64,000 bases of DNA from DASXZH01 sp963829965 (lineage in GTDB: Bacteria; Armatimonadota; Fimbriimonadia; Fimbriimonadales; Fimbriimonadaceae): assembly GCA_963829965.1 (NCBI GenBank), contig CAWHLK010000021.1, positions 62,001-126,000 on the forward strand, in the 5' to 3' direction. Position 1 is the stretch's first letter. The number at the start of each line of letters is the position of its first letter. The notes beneath the pieces are model-generated. The model had not been told where the DNA came from. It made no database searches and saw nothing but the letters and a program-made list of their open reading frames with translations. Shown one piece after another: positions 17,293-25,892 of the stretch. A program made the translations under genes and the position numbers.

Positions 17293-18732
17293 CTAAATTC
17301 GGGAATCTTGGTCGAAACCATCGATCACCACGATCTCGATGCCAGCGATCTCCGCGAAATCGCGCAGATGCTCGGTGGTTACCGAGTAGCTGTAACCGGT
17401 GTGGTGCGCGCCTCCTGCGTAGATCCAAGCAGCCACTGCGGTCTTGAAATCCGGCTTGCATTCCCAGAGGGCACGCGCCACCGGAAGCTTGGGCAGGGCA
17501 GGTGGCTTGACCGCGTCAACCTCGTTCACGATCAACCGGAAGCGGTTGCCCAAGTCAATCAAAGAGGCATTGAGGGCGGGACCGGAAGGCGCGTCAAAAA
17601 CGAGTCGAACGGGGTCTTCTTTGCCACCGATTCCCAGCGGGTGGATTTCCAGCTTGGGCTTTCCTGCAGAAATGGAAGGACAAATCTCCAGCATGTGGGC
17701 GCCTAAGACCTGCTCTTTGCCCGGTACGAGATGGTAGGTGTAGTCCTCCATAAAGGAGGTTCCGCCAGGTAAGCCCTGGCCAACCTGTTTCATAAAGCGA
17801 AGCAGTGCGCAGGTCTTCCAGTCGCCCTCCGCGCCAAAGCCATAGCCCTTCGCCATGAGGCGCTGAACCGCCAATCCCGGCAACTGCTTCAATCCGTGGA
17901 GGTCCTCAAACGTGGTCGTAAAGCCCTTAAATCCGAGGTCCAAGAACGCCCGGATGCCTAGCTCGATGCGCGCGCCGTCCTGCAACGAGGAATGCCTCGC
18001 GCCGCCCTTGCGCAGCTCTGGCGAGACCTCATAGGTTGCCTCGTATTCGGCGCAGAGTTTGTTCACTTCCGCATCGGAGACTTCTTTTAGCACTGCAACC
18101 AGGTCTCCAACCCCAAAACCGTTCACCGAAAAGCCAAACTTGGCTTCGGCGGAAACCTTGTTGCCTTCGGTAACGGCGACCTCGCGCATGTTGTCCCCAA
18201 ACCGGCAGAACCGCGCGCCTTGGAGGTCCTGCCAAGCGTGGGCGACGCGCGCCCAGGAGCCCAATCGCTCCTGCACTTCTAAATCGCCCCAATGGCCAAC
18301 GACAACCTTGCGTGGGAGCTTGATTCGGGTGTGGAGATAACCTGCCTCGCGGTCGCCATGAGCGGCCTGGTTCAGGTTCATGAAATCCATGTCGATCGTG
18401 CTTGCGGGCAGCTCGCGATTGAATTGGGTGTGAAGGTGGGCTACCGGCTTTTGCAAAATCGAGAGTCCGCCGATCCACATCTTGGCGGGCGAAAAGGTGT
18501 GCATCCACAAGATGAGCCCGGCGCATTCTTTGGAGGAGTTGGCGGCCTGGCAAAGGTTGCGAATGGCTTCAGGATCGGTAAGCACCGGCTTGAAAACCAC
18601 CGGCAACGGGATCGCGGCAGCATCGTTGAGGGCGGCTGCAACCTTTTGGGAGTTTTCGGCAACCTGTTTCAGGGTTTCAGGACCGTAAAGGTGTTGGGAG
18701 CCGGTGACAAACCAGATTTCACTTTGGACCAT
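17293..18732 (-). CDS. araA: L-arabinose isomerase
   Basis: Converts L-arabinose to L-ribulose with a divalent metal in the cytoplasm. The 479 residues begin VWFVTGSQHLYG-like (IWFVTGSQHLYGPETL), contain LILWMHTFSPAKMWI and LHTQFNRELP, and carry the metal-binding Glu residues in GFTTTFEDLHGLKQLPGLA and TSFMEDYTYHL. Length fits the family. No araB, araD or arabinose transporter is adjacent, so the rest of the pathway must be elsewhere. Regulation by the AraR-like hybrid regulator at 3976-5175 is possible but unsupported by a shared operator that I can see. Confidence 0.97.
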   Translation of the reverse strand: MVQSEIWFVTGSQHLYGPETLKQVAENSQKVAAALNDAAAIPLPVVFKPVLTDPEAIRNLCQAANSSKECAGLILWMHTFSPAKMWIGGLSILQKPVAHLHTQFNRELPASTIDMDFMNLNQAAHGDREAGYLHTRIKLPRKVVVGHWGDLEVQERLGSWARVAHAWQDLQGARFCRFGDNMREVAVTEGNKVSAEAKFGFSVNGFGVGDLVAVLKEVSDAEVNKLCAEYEATYEVSPELRKGGARHSSLQDGARIELGIRAFLDLGFKGFTTTFEDLHGLKQLPGLAVQRLMAKGYGFGAEGDWKTCALLRFMKQVGQGLPGGTSFMEDYTYHLVPGKEQVLGAHMLEICPSISAGKPKLEIHPLGIGGKEDPVRLVFDAPSGPALNASLIDLGNRFRLIVNEVDAVKPPALPKLPVARALWECKPDFKTAVAAWIYAGGAHHTGYSYSVTTEHLRDFAEIAGIEIVVIDGFDQDSRI

Positions 18733-18852
18733 GAAATCATTATGAATCGGCGATAACCATAGGCTCCAGGTTCGGACTAGATTAATTTGTCAGGACAGGC
18801 AAGGCAGCGCACACCAAGAAGCAAGTTGCCCCAAGTGTCATCATAGAGGACA

Positions 18853-20089
18853 ATGGCAAAAGGCAGCACGTCAGAGACGACTCAGCCTGAAGAACGGGCG
18901 GTGCTTGTTTACGTCAATCCCGAGGCGGACGACGACGCTTATGCGATGGACGAAATGGTGGGGCTTTGCGAGGCGGCCCATGTTCTCCCTGTCGCGGATA
19001 TACGACAGCGGTTGGATGAGCCAATTAAGGTCTACCTTCCTCGGCAAGGGAAAAATGGAAGAAGTGGCGCTTCTCGCAAGAGAAGTTAACGCCGACGTCG
19101 TTCTCTTCGACGGCGAGGTCTCGGGTACCCAGCAGCGCAACCTCGAAAAGATCATCGAAAAGCGCGTGGTGGACCACACCCAGCTCATTCTCGATATTTT
19201 TGCCCGCCGCGCCCGCACTAAAGAAGGCATGCTTCAAGTGGAACTGGCCCAGCTCACTTACATGATGCCGAAGCTCATGTCCGTGTACACGAAATTCGAA
19301 AGACAGAAAGGCGGCATCGGCATGCGGGGCCCAGGTGAAACCAAGTTGGAAAGCGACCGGCGCCTTATCCGGGAACGCATTGCGAGGCTGGAAGGCGAGA
19401 TCGAAGACGTGAAACGGATCCGGGACCAGCAGCGCTCCAGCCGCCGCAAGCACCCGTTTCCGTTTTCATCCCTGGTTGGCTACACCAGCGCGGGGAAATC
19501 GACGCTCATGAACCGGCTTGCAGGAACAGACCTGCTCGCAGACGCGATGCCTTTCGCCACTCTTGATCCGACAACTCGGAAGATCGATTTGGCGGAAGGG
19601 TACAGCTTGTTCTTAACCGACACGGTCGGTTTCATTCGGCACTTGCCAACCCATCTAGTTGCAGCGTTTCGGTCTACTTTGGAAGAGGTGACCTATTCAG
19701 ATTTCGTGCTGCACATCGTCGATGTAAGCCATCCAAACTGGGAAATCCAGCATAGCTCCGTGATCGAAACCCTCAACGAGCTGGGGGCGGGCGATAAGCC
19801 GATGCTGACCGTGTTTAACAAGATCGACCTTGTGAGCGACCCGTTTATTCGGCGCCGTTTGGTTGCGGAGTGGCCGGATTCGGTGGCGATCAGCGCGGCC
19901 AAAGGCGAAGGCATTCCCGATCTCATTCACGCGATCGAGAAGAAGGCCAAGTCCTTGCTCACCTCGATTAAGGCCCTAGTGCCCTACGCGCTTTCCGGCA
20001 TGGTGCAGGACTGTTACGATTACGGACGTGTGCTCAAGACCGAATACCGCGACGAAGGGATTTACCTCGAGGCGGGAATTGGTCGGTGA
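18853..20089 (+). CDS. hflX: GTPase HflX, one frameshift
   Basis: Ribosome-associated GTPase that splits or rescues stalled 70S ribosomes. The first ~55 residues are read from 18853; the remainder is in the +1 frame. Removing one A near 19026 joins RLDEPI to RSTFLGKGKMEEV, restoring the conserved GKGK motif, so the shift is an inserted base. The rest has VVLFDGEVSGTQQRNLEK, the G1 motif GYTSAGKST, G3 DTVGFIRHLP and G4 NKID. The start has a good AGAGGA ribosome-binding site. It would be about 410 residues when repaired, normal for HflX. Confidence 0.93.
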
Positions 20090-20126
20090 GATGGCAGGGA
20101 AGCTTGCCAAGTATTCGGTGGAGTAG

Positions 20127-20756
20127 CTAGAATGCTCGTCCGTCATAATCTCGCACCAATCCCACTACCTTGCCGATTACGCTGTGGTTCTCGGTTTCGA
20201 TCGGGATCGGTTCGTATGCCGGGTTGCTTGGCATCAGCTTGGCGCCCTTCGCATCGAGATTGAGCCGCTTGACGGTGGCTTCGCCATCCAGCATAACGGC
20301 CACAAGCTCTCCGTGGTTGGCGGCCTGTTGGGGTTTCACAACCACTAAATCGCGTGGCAGAATGCCTTCGCCCGACATGGAGTCTCCCTTGATGCGGAGC
20401 AAAAAGGCGTGAGGCACGTTTCGCACCATTTCAGAAGGCACCGGAATCATGTCTTCAATGTCTTCCTGCGCTTCAATCGGAACGCCGGCGGCGATGGTGC
20501 CCACCAAAGGCAGCATGGTCACCCGGGTGGATGTCTGGTAATCCCTGTGGATGACGCGAATGGAGCGAGGGGTGTTGGAGCGGGTGATGTAGTTCTTCCT
20601 CTCCAAGGCATCCAGGTGCACAGTGACGCCGCGCAACGAACCGATGCCGAAATCCCGGCCTATTTCTCGAATCGAGGGTGGAAAGCCCTCACGCTGAACA
20701 TAGTCCAGCACGTACTGGAGAATCATCTCCTGTCTTTTCGTTAATCCTTTAGCCAA
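20127..20756 (-). CDS. lexA: SOS repressor LexA
   Basis: Transcriptional repressor of DNA-damage genes that self-cleaves when stimulated by RecA. The 209 residues comprise an N-terminal winged HTH (LTKRQEMILQYVLDYVQREGFPPSIREIG) and a C-terminal S24 peptidase domain. The scissile Ala90-Gly91 (TIAAGVP), nucleophile Ser126 (GDSMSGEGI) and general base Lys163 (GEATVKRL) are all present. It is divergent from the PpiC-type gene at 20890. A GTAGAC...GTCTAC inverted repeat lies in the promoter region and is a candidate autoregulatory site. Confidence 0.97.
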   Translation of the reverse strand: MAKGLTKRQEMILQYVLDYVQREGFPPSIREIGRDFGIGSLRGVTVHLDALERKNYITRSNTPRSIRVIHRDYQTSTRVTMLPLVGTIAAGVPIEAQEDIEDMIPVPSEMVRNVPHAFLLRIKGDSMSGEGILPRDLVVVKPQQAANHGELVAVMLDGEATVKRLNLDAKGAKLMPSNPAYEPIPIETENHSVIGKVVGLVRDYDGRAF

Positions 20757-20788
20757 GCTGCAACTCCTTCTCGCTCTTCCTTAAAGAC

Positions 20789-20818
20789 GTAGACGCAGTA
20801 TACACCTATTATGTCTAC
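20789..20818. promoter_or_regulatory. candidate LexA operator
   Basis: GTAGAC (20789-20794) and GTCTAC (20813-20818) form a perfect inverted repeat with an 18-base spacer, 32-62 bases upstream of lexA. Autoregulation is usual for lexA, but the binding motif of this phylum is not known to me. It could be coincidental. Confidence 0.35.
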
Positions 20819-20889
20819 CCTTTTTCATAAACCTGTCTGGGGGTATAGCTTCGTGCCATACTCTTTAGGCTCTTTTTAGGTGAAAAGCA

Positions 20890-22848
20890 TTGTCGATATC
20901 TCGTATTCGCGAAAACATGGAACGGCCTGGGTGCCAATGGATCGTCACGATCATTCTTCTTGGCATGGCCGGTGGATTTCTATTTGGCGGGTCCCAATGC
21001 CGCGGCTTGCTCGGAGCGGGGCAAGGTAATAACGGTAGAGGGGATCAGGATCAAGGGGAAGAGATCGCCACGGTCGGAGATTATAAGATCTATCTCGGTC
21101 CCATTCAGAAACAGGTAAACGGTTCTCCCAGCCAGGGTGGCGGTGGCTTGAATCCGCTCACGTCTTCAGCCAGCGATTACGCGACCGCTTATGCGCGCGC
21201 TCTGGATACCCAAGTAACTCAGTGTTTGCTCCTCGAAGAGGCTAAGCAAAACGGCTTTTCTTTGGATGACGATGCCATTTTGGAAGCGGCAGGCAGCCAG
21301 TCCGACCAGCAAATGGAAGAACAGAAAATGATGGCGCCGATGCAAGACAAAACGCTGCCGCAAAATATGACCGATCAGCAGTTCTCGGACTACTGGAAGA
21401 AGAAGACGGGCAAAACGCCCGAGCAGCAGAAAGCCGAGCAAGTAGACCAGTACAAGAAATTGCTCAGCGATCCGCAGATTCACGACGCCATGCTGCGGGG
21501 ATTTGCCAACGACATCGTCATGAACGGGTTCAGCAAGAGCATTCCGGTTACCGACGACGATTTGAAGCACAGCCGCGATCAGTACGTCAGCAAGCGCATT
21601 GCTTTTCTTCCCTCGAAGCACAAAGGCGAAGACATGGAGAAGCTTGCCAACCAGGTGGCTGCCGACCTTAAGGCTAAGAAAATCACCTTCGAGCAGGCGA
21701 TGGACAAGTACAGCGATGACTCCGTGGCCAAAGGTAAGAAGGCGGAAGACAACACCAACGAAGTCGACACGATGACTTGGAAGACCAACCCGGACTACGC
21801 AAAGCTTAAGGACCTCAAGCAAGGCGAAGTCAGTGACGTCGTCGATATCAAGCCGGAAGGGTATGCCATTTACCGGCTGGACAATATCATCAGTCCTCCG
21901 ATTCCGAATTTCGACAAGACCAAGGACAGCATGAAGAAGAGCTATCTCCAAACTTTGGAAGCGGAGAAGCTCCAGGATGGTTTGAAGCAGTTACGGTCCA
22001 GCGGCGTCATCAAGTGGGACGTTCCCGATTGGGGGCTGTTGGAAGACTGGAATCAAGCCACAACCGGACAGGATTCGGGATTTTCGAGCAAGCCGAAGGC
22101 CGAACAGCTAAAGATCGACCAGAGCTTTGTCGACAAGGCGCTCGCCTCCAAACAGCAAGACCCGCCCGCGTTCTTGACTGCGGCGGGCGCTTTCGACCCG
22201 ATTTGGACCGGCGCTTCGGACGCCGAAAAGAAGACGCTTTCGGACGAGTACGAGAAAATTTTGACTGGATTCGTAGGCCAGTTCCCCTGCTTCTCCGCGC
22301 GGATGGAACTCGTGAAGCTTGCGGTGGCCAAGGGAACAAAAGAAAAGGACGTTGTCGCTCAGAATCTGCTCGCCGCGGTCCAGATCAACCAGCAGGGAGT
22401 TTCCGACCCCTCCGGGCAGGCGAATTTTAGCGACATTGCCAGAGACACCGATCTCTACTACCAGAAAGGTTTGCTCACCAAGGACGAAGTAGCCCAAATC
22501 CAGGACAAGCTCGATTCTTTCCGCGACGAGAAGCTGAGGTATGACGCTCAGAATCTCCAGGAACAAAAGCAGGAAGCGATCGAAAAGGCGAAAGAAGAAG
22601 CCGAGAAAGCTAAAGAGGAGGCAAGCAAGCCCAAACCGGCGCCTCCCGCAGCACCGCCCTCCTCGTTCGGCAAGGGTGTAAGGGCGCTGCCTCCGGGGCC
22701 CGGTGGAGCGGGTGCTCCCCCTAAGATCTCAATCAACCCGACCCCTCCGCCTGTGATTCACCCGGGGGGCGCGCCACCCGCAAAAACTCCGCCCGCGGGA
22801 GCAAAGCCAACGGTCAAGATCAATCCCCCGCCGGTTGGCGGAAAATAG
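20890..22848 (+). CDS. membrane-anchored PpiC/SurA-type peptidyl-prolyl isomerase-like protein
   Basis: A 652-residue exported foldase-like protein. After a short cytosolic tail it has one transmembrane helix (WIVTIILLGMAGGFLFGG). A SurA-N-like helical region follows, then a parvulin-like domain around residues 230-330 (KRIAFLPSKHKGEDMEKLANQVAADLKAKKITFEQAMDKYSDD... LKQGEVSDVVDIKPEGYAIYRL). The last 90 residues are a charged coiled stretch followed by a Pro/Gly/Ala-rich tail. Architecture resembles PpiD. Start is TTG at 20890 with an AGGTGA ribosome-binding site. It probably helps fold envelope proteins. Isomerase activity is uncertain. Confidence 0.8.
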   Translation: MSISRIRENMERPGCQWIVTIILLGMAGGFLFGGSQCRGLLGAGQGNNGRGDQDQGEEIATVGDYKIYLGPIQKQVNGSPSQGGGGLNPLTSSASDYATAYARALDTQVTQCLLLEEAKQNGFSLDDDAILEAAGSQSDQQMEEQKMMAPMQDKTLPQNMTDQQFSDYWKKKTGKTPEQQKAEQVDQYKKLLSDPQIHDAMLRGFANDIVMNGFSKSIPVTDDDLKHSRDQYVSKRIAFLPSKHKGEDMEKLANQVAADLKAKKITFEQAMDKYSDDSVAKGKKAEDNTNEVDTMTWKTNPDYAKLKDLKQGEVSDVVDIKPEGYAIYRLDNIISPPIPNFDKTKDSMKKSYLQTLEAEKLQDGLKQLRSSGVIKWDVPDWGLLEDWNQATTGQDSGFSSKPKAEQLKIDQSFVDKALASKQQDPPAFLTAAGAFDPIWTGASDAEKKTLSDEYEKILTGFVGQFPCFSARMELVKLAVAKGTKEKDVVAQNLLAAVQINQQGVSDPSGQANFSDIARDTDLYYQKGLLTKDEVAQIQDKLDSFRDEKLRYDAQNLQEQKQEAIEKAKEEAEKAKEEASKPKPAPPAAPPSSFGKGVRALPPGPGGAGAPPKISINPTPPPVIHPGGAPPAKTPPAGAKPTVKINPPPVGGK

Positions 22849-22856
22849 GGGTTTCA

Positions 22857-23543
22857 ATGGGCGGGCTCGTTCTCGTCGCCACGCCCATTGGAAATCTAGG
22901 GGACCTGTCGCCAAGAGCGGTCCAGGCGCTTGCGGATGCGAACTTCTGGCTGGTGGAAGACACTCGGGTCAGCGGCAAACTTCAGAGCCATTTGGGGCTG
23001 TCAAAACCTATGCGTGTTTGCAACGAGCACACTTCCGAAGCCCAACTCGCGAAGTACGTGGATGAGCTAAAGGCGGGCGCCACCGCTGCGCTGCTAACGG
23101 ATGCAGGGACACCGGGAATCAGCGATCCTGGCGCCTGGATCGCAGACCTTTGCTACGCGGCAGGCGTTTCCGTCGAAGCGATTCCCGGCCCCAGCGCAGT
23201 TGCAACGAGCCTCATGCTGAGCGGTTTCTTCGCCCAACGATTCGCCTTCCTCGGATTTCTATCTCGAAAGCCGGGACCGATGAAAAAAGAGCTCGAGCCC
23301 TTTGCCGATTCCCCGATGACGCTGGTGGTGTTTGAGTCTCCCTTCCGGCTGGGCAATCTCTTAAAAGCCGCAAGCGAAACACTGGGCGAACGGCGCTTTG
23401 CGGTCTGCCGCGAGCTGACGAAACTTCATCAGCAGGTCTACCGCTCCACGTTGCCGGATATTCCAAGCGAAAAGACCGTCCCCCAAAAAGGCGAACTTTG
23501 TGTAGTTTTCGAGGGTAAAAGGAAGCCAAAAGATGCCGATTAA
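22857..23543 (+). CDS. rsmI: 16S rRNA (cytidine1402-2'-O)-methyltransferase
   Basis: SAM-dependent enzyme that 2'-O-methylates C1402 in the decoding centre of 16S rRNA. The 228 residues have the tetrapyrrole-methylase fold: LVLVATPIGNLGDLSPRAVQAL at the N-terminus, VEDTRVSGKL, and the SAM-binding LLTDAGTPGISDPG near residues 80-93. VEAIPGPSAVATSLMLSG and FLGFLSRKPG complete the core. It starts 8 bases after the foldase gene and is probably cotranscribed with it. Confidence 0.96.
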   Translation: MGGLVLVATPIGNLGDLSPRAVQALADANFWLVEDTRVSGKLQSHLGLSKPMRVCNEHTSEAQLAKYVDELKAGATAALLTDAGTPGISDPGAWIADLCYAAGVSVEAIPGPSAVATSLMLSGFFAQRFAFLGFLSRKPGPMKKELEPFADSPMTLVVFESPFRLGNLLKAASETLGERRFAVCRELTKLHQQVYRSTLPDIPSEKTVPQKGELCVVFEGKRKPKDAD

Positions 23544-23605
23544 TACCATGTGGGTTATTGGCACAGCGAGTTATTGAGCTGTCGGCCCGCCATCTGCTGG
23601 TGAAA

Positions 23606-24517
23606 ATGCGGTCAAAACTGTACATTCTGCTTTTGCTCGTTTTGGGCTTGATTTCGTCTTTCTCGCAGGCGCAAGATGCAACCTACAAACTTCAGCCAGA
23701 AGACGTTATTCGAGTCCAAGTCTTAGAGATCTATGCGGGCCAGATCAACAATATCTTGCCTATCGGCCGAGACGGAAACGTAAGTGCTCCCTACGTAGGC
23801 ATGGTGCATGCGGCCGGCAAAACCACGAGTCAACTCGAAGCCGAACTCACCCAGCTTTACGAAGAAAAACTGAAGGTCCGAGACCCCCACGTCTCGGTGA
23901 CGATCGAGCAGTACCGGCCTATTCAGGCGAGCATTACCGGCATGGTGACAACCGCAGGCGTCTATGTTTTTCGTCCGGGCGATACCATCATGACGTTGAT
24001 CAGTAAAGCGGCGGGCGTAAACACGGACCGTGCAGATTTGCGCAAGGCGACGCTTCGGCACAAAGACTCGCGCGAGTTGATCCCGATCGACCTCCATGCG
24101 ATGCTGTACAACCAGGACATGTCGCAGAACTACGATATTCAGGACGGCGATGAGCTTAACGTGCCAGAAGACACCCAGAATCACATTCTGATTTTGGGTG
24201 CGATCAATGCGCCAGGCGCCTATCCGTTCAAGGAGCCCATGTACATTTCTGATGCGGTTGCCCTTGCCAAGGGGCCGATTCCAATCCGCACCATGCTCAG
24301 CCACGTGACGATCATTCGCGCAAGGCCAGGCCATCCGGGCCAAACCATTCGCCTTGTGGCCAACTTCGTGAAGTTCGTGAAAAACGGGGACAGCTCTCAG
24401 AACTTGGAGCTTCATGCGGGCGACTTGATATACGTCGGTGAGACGAAGACGCCGGATTGGCCGACGCTGATACCGCTGGTCACGAGCACGCTCTTCTTGT
24501 TCAACGCGCACTTCTAA
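23606..24517 (+). CDS. polysaccharide export protein (Wza/SLBB family)
   Basis: Outer-membrane or periplasmic polysaccharide export protein of about 303 residues. A signal peptide (MRSKLYILLLLVLGLISSFSQAQ) is followed by the Poly_export domain (YKLQPEDVIRVQVLEI...DGNVSAPYVGMVHAAGKTTSQLEAELTQLYEEKL...PHVSVTIEQY). One or two SLBB repeats follow (ITGMVTTAGVYVFRPGDTIMTLISKAAG; ILGAINAPGAYPF). A C-terminal hydrophobic segment TLIPLVTSTLFLF could be the membrane helix. I chose the ATG at 23606 because the signal peptide begins there. No capsule synthesis genes are adjacent. Confidence 0.9.
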   Translation: MRSKLYILLLLVLGLISSFSQAQDATYKLQPEDVIRVQVLEIYAGQINNILPIGRDGNVSAPYVGMVHAAGKTTSQLEAELTQLYEEKLKVRDPHVSVTIEQYRPIQASITGMVTTAGVYVFRPGDTIMTLISKAAGVNTDRADLRKATLRHKDSRELIPIDLHAMLYNQDMSQNYDIQDGDELNVPEDTQNHILILGAINAPGAYPFKEPMYISDAVALAKGPIPIRTMLSHVTIIRARPGHPGQTIRLVANFVKFVKNGDSSQNLELHAGDLIYVGETKTPDWPTLIPLVTSTLFLFNAHF

Positions 24518-24545
24518 GTTTGATGGAAGCCGAACCGCTTGCCCT

Positions 24546-24989
24546 TTAGGCTTGTGGTCCGACTGCCTCGGCTTCGGATATTTCCCAAGTCGTAGTCACA
24601 GGAGGGCTGTATCTGAGTGTCGCGAGGACGGTGCAATATTTCTCGTCGCTCAGTTGAATCGCTCGTTCCACAGCGCCCGGATCCAAGTTCTCGCCCTTCA
24701 GAATATGCTTGATCCGCAATGCGGTGAAGGGGCGTGGGTATTCGCTTCCCGGCGGGGTTCGGTCGCCATCGACCTCGATTTGATACGATTCCAGCTTTTG
24801 GCGCTTTTTCTCCAGGATCGAAACCACGTCGATCGCCGAGCAGGCAGCCAGAGAGGCGAGTAGAGCTTCCACCGGCGTGGGGCCTAGATTTTGGCCGCCC
24901 GACTCCGGATGCGCGTCCAGAACAAACTTAATTCCAGTTGGCGGATCCGCCTCAAACGCCAATCCTCCAATCCACTTCACGTTAACCAT
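24546..24989 (-). CDS. OsmC/Ohr family protein
   Basis: A 147-residue OsmC-like protein, the family of cysteine-based organic hydroperoxide reductases and relatives. The active-site segment LGPTPVEALLASLAACSAIDVVSILEKKR carries the peroxidatic-type Cys in AACSAID. The C-terminal part (AIQLSDEKYCTVLATL) carries the second Cys, seen in the YhfA/OsmC subgroup. It is convergent with the export gene. Peroxide detoxification is the likely role, but the subgroup is often uncharacterised. Confidence 0.92.
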   Translation of the reverse strand: MVNVKWIGGLAFEADPPTGIKFVLDAHPESGGQNLGPTPVEALLASLAACSAIDVVSILEKKRQKLESYQIEVDGDRTPPGSEYPRPFTALRIKHILKGENLDPGAVERAIQLSDEKYCTVLATLRYSPPVTTTWEISEAEAVGPQA

Positions 24990-25080
24990 GCACCTACGAT
25001 CTACGGTTCATGGGAGGGTTAAGGCGGCGTGCTGTATTTGTTTGAAGGAAACGTCTTCATGTTGTGTCTTATAGTCAGAG

Positions 25081-25587
25081 ATGGCCATGGTGCTTCGATT
25101 GGAATATAGGTCCGGCGCTTCAAGAGTTGAAGCGGGGGCACGCATAGAGCGCGAGCCGGCCGACTACCGGGAGCTCGTCTTCCGGCTCGCGCTCGCGATT
25201 TGCGGCGAGAGAGACGGGGCGGAGGACATCGCCCAGGACGTCATGCTCAAGTTGCTTTCTCACAAGAAGGAGCTTTCAAGGGTCGACAACCCGGTTGCCT
25301 GGGTTCGAAGGGTGACCGTTCGATGTGCTGCCAACTACTTGAAGCGTAGGAAAAGCGCAGACCCGTTGCCGGACAGCCTCGAATCAAAAGAGCAAAACGG
25401 GGACAACCTGGCCGTCTACGAGATCCTCAAACGAATGCATCCGGATCAGAGAACGATCCTGGGCATGGCGATTGGTCAAGGGATGTCCTATGGCGAGATC
25501 AGTGACGTGCTCGGTATTCCGGAAGGCACGGTGGCTTCCCGGCTTAACGCGGCGAAAAAGGAATTTCAAAGGATGTGGCAGCTATGA
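25081..25587 (+). CDS. ECF-type RNA polymerase sigma factor
   Basis: A 168-residue sigma-70 family protein with only regions 2 and 4. Region 2 is YRELVFRLALAICGERDGAEDIAQDVMLKLL...VDNPVAWVRRVTVRCAANYLKRR. Region 4 is ILKRMHPDQRTILGMAIGQGMSYGEISDVLGIPEGTVASRLNAAKKEFQRMW, the -35-binding HTH. It overlaps the next gene by ATGA, typical for a sigma/anti-sigma pair. It presumably directs a small envelope-related regulon whose signal reaches it through the two downstream membrane proteins. Confidence 0.93.
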   Translation: MAMVLRLEYRSGASRVEAGARIEREPADYRELVFRLALAICGERDGAEDIAQDVMLKLLSHKKELSRVDNPVAWVRRVTVRCAANYLKRRKSADPLPDSLESKEQNGDNLAVYEILKRMHPDQRTILGMAIGQGMSYGEISDVLGIPEGTVASRLNAAKKEFQRMWQL

Positions 25588-25892
25588 GCGAACCTCTCGA
25601 CCAGTTAGCCGCTTTTTACAAGTCGCTGGATGATATTCCAACGCCTTTACTCGCCCCTCGGCGAATGGACTTCGTTGATTACGCAAAACTTGCATTTGCG
25701 CCCCTTGCGGCCGCGTTTGTGTCCTATGCGTATTTGGCCTTTTGCGCCTACGGACCGGCCGATGCCAAGCAAATCGCCCCTATTTCGCTCTCGATCGACC
25801 ACTACGCTTTGATCGAACTCAAACCTGCTCCGCCCGAGCAAAATCCAAACGAACACACCAGTAGAGAGATTGCGACATGGAGAGTCATATGA
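25584..25892 (+). CDS. small membrane protein, likely anti-sigma factor
   Basis: A 102-residue protein starting at the ATG that overlaps the sigma stop codon. A soluble N-terminal ~30 residues (MSEPLDQLAAFYKSLDDIPTPLLAPRRMDF) is followed by one transmembrane helix (YAKLAFAPLAAAFVSYAYLAFCAYG) and a short external tail. There is no zinc-binding HxxxCxxC motif, so it is not a ZAS-type anti-sigma factor. Its size, topology and coupling to the sigma gene are what make anti-sigma the best guess. Confidence 0.65.
   Translation: MSEPLDQLAAFYKSLDDIPTPLLAPRRMDFVDYAKLAFAPLAAAFVSYAYLAFCAYGPADAKQIAPISLSIDHYALIELKPAPPEQNPNEHTSREIATWRVI

Noticed and set aside
25030..25080. ECF-type autoregulatory promoter upstream of the sigma gene (GGAAAC ... 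GTC)
   Set aside because: The spacing between the two elements is about 13 bases, shorter than the 16-17 expected, so it was not listed.
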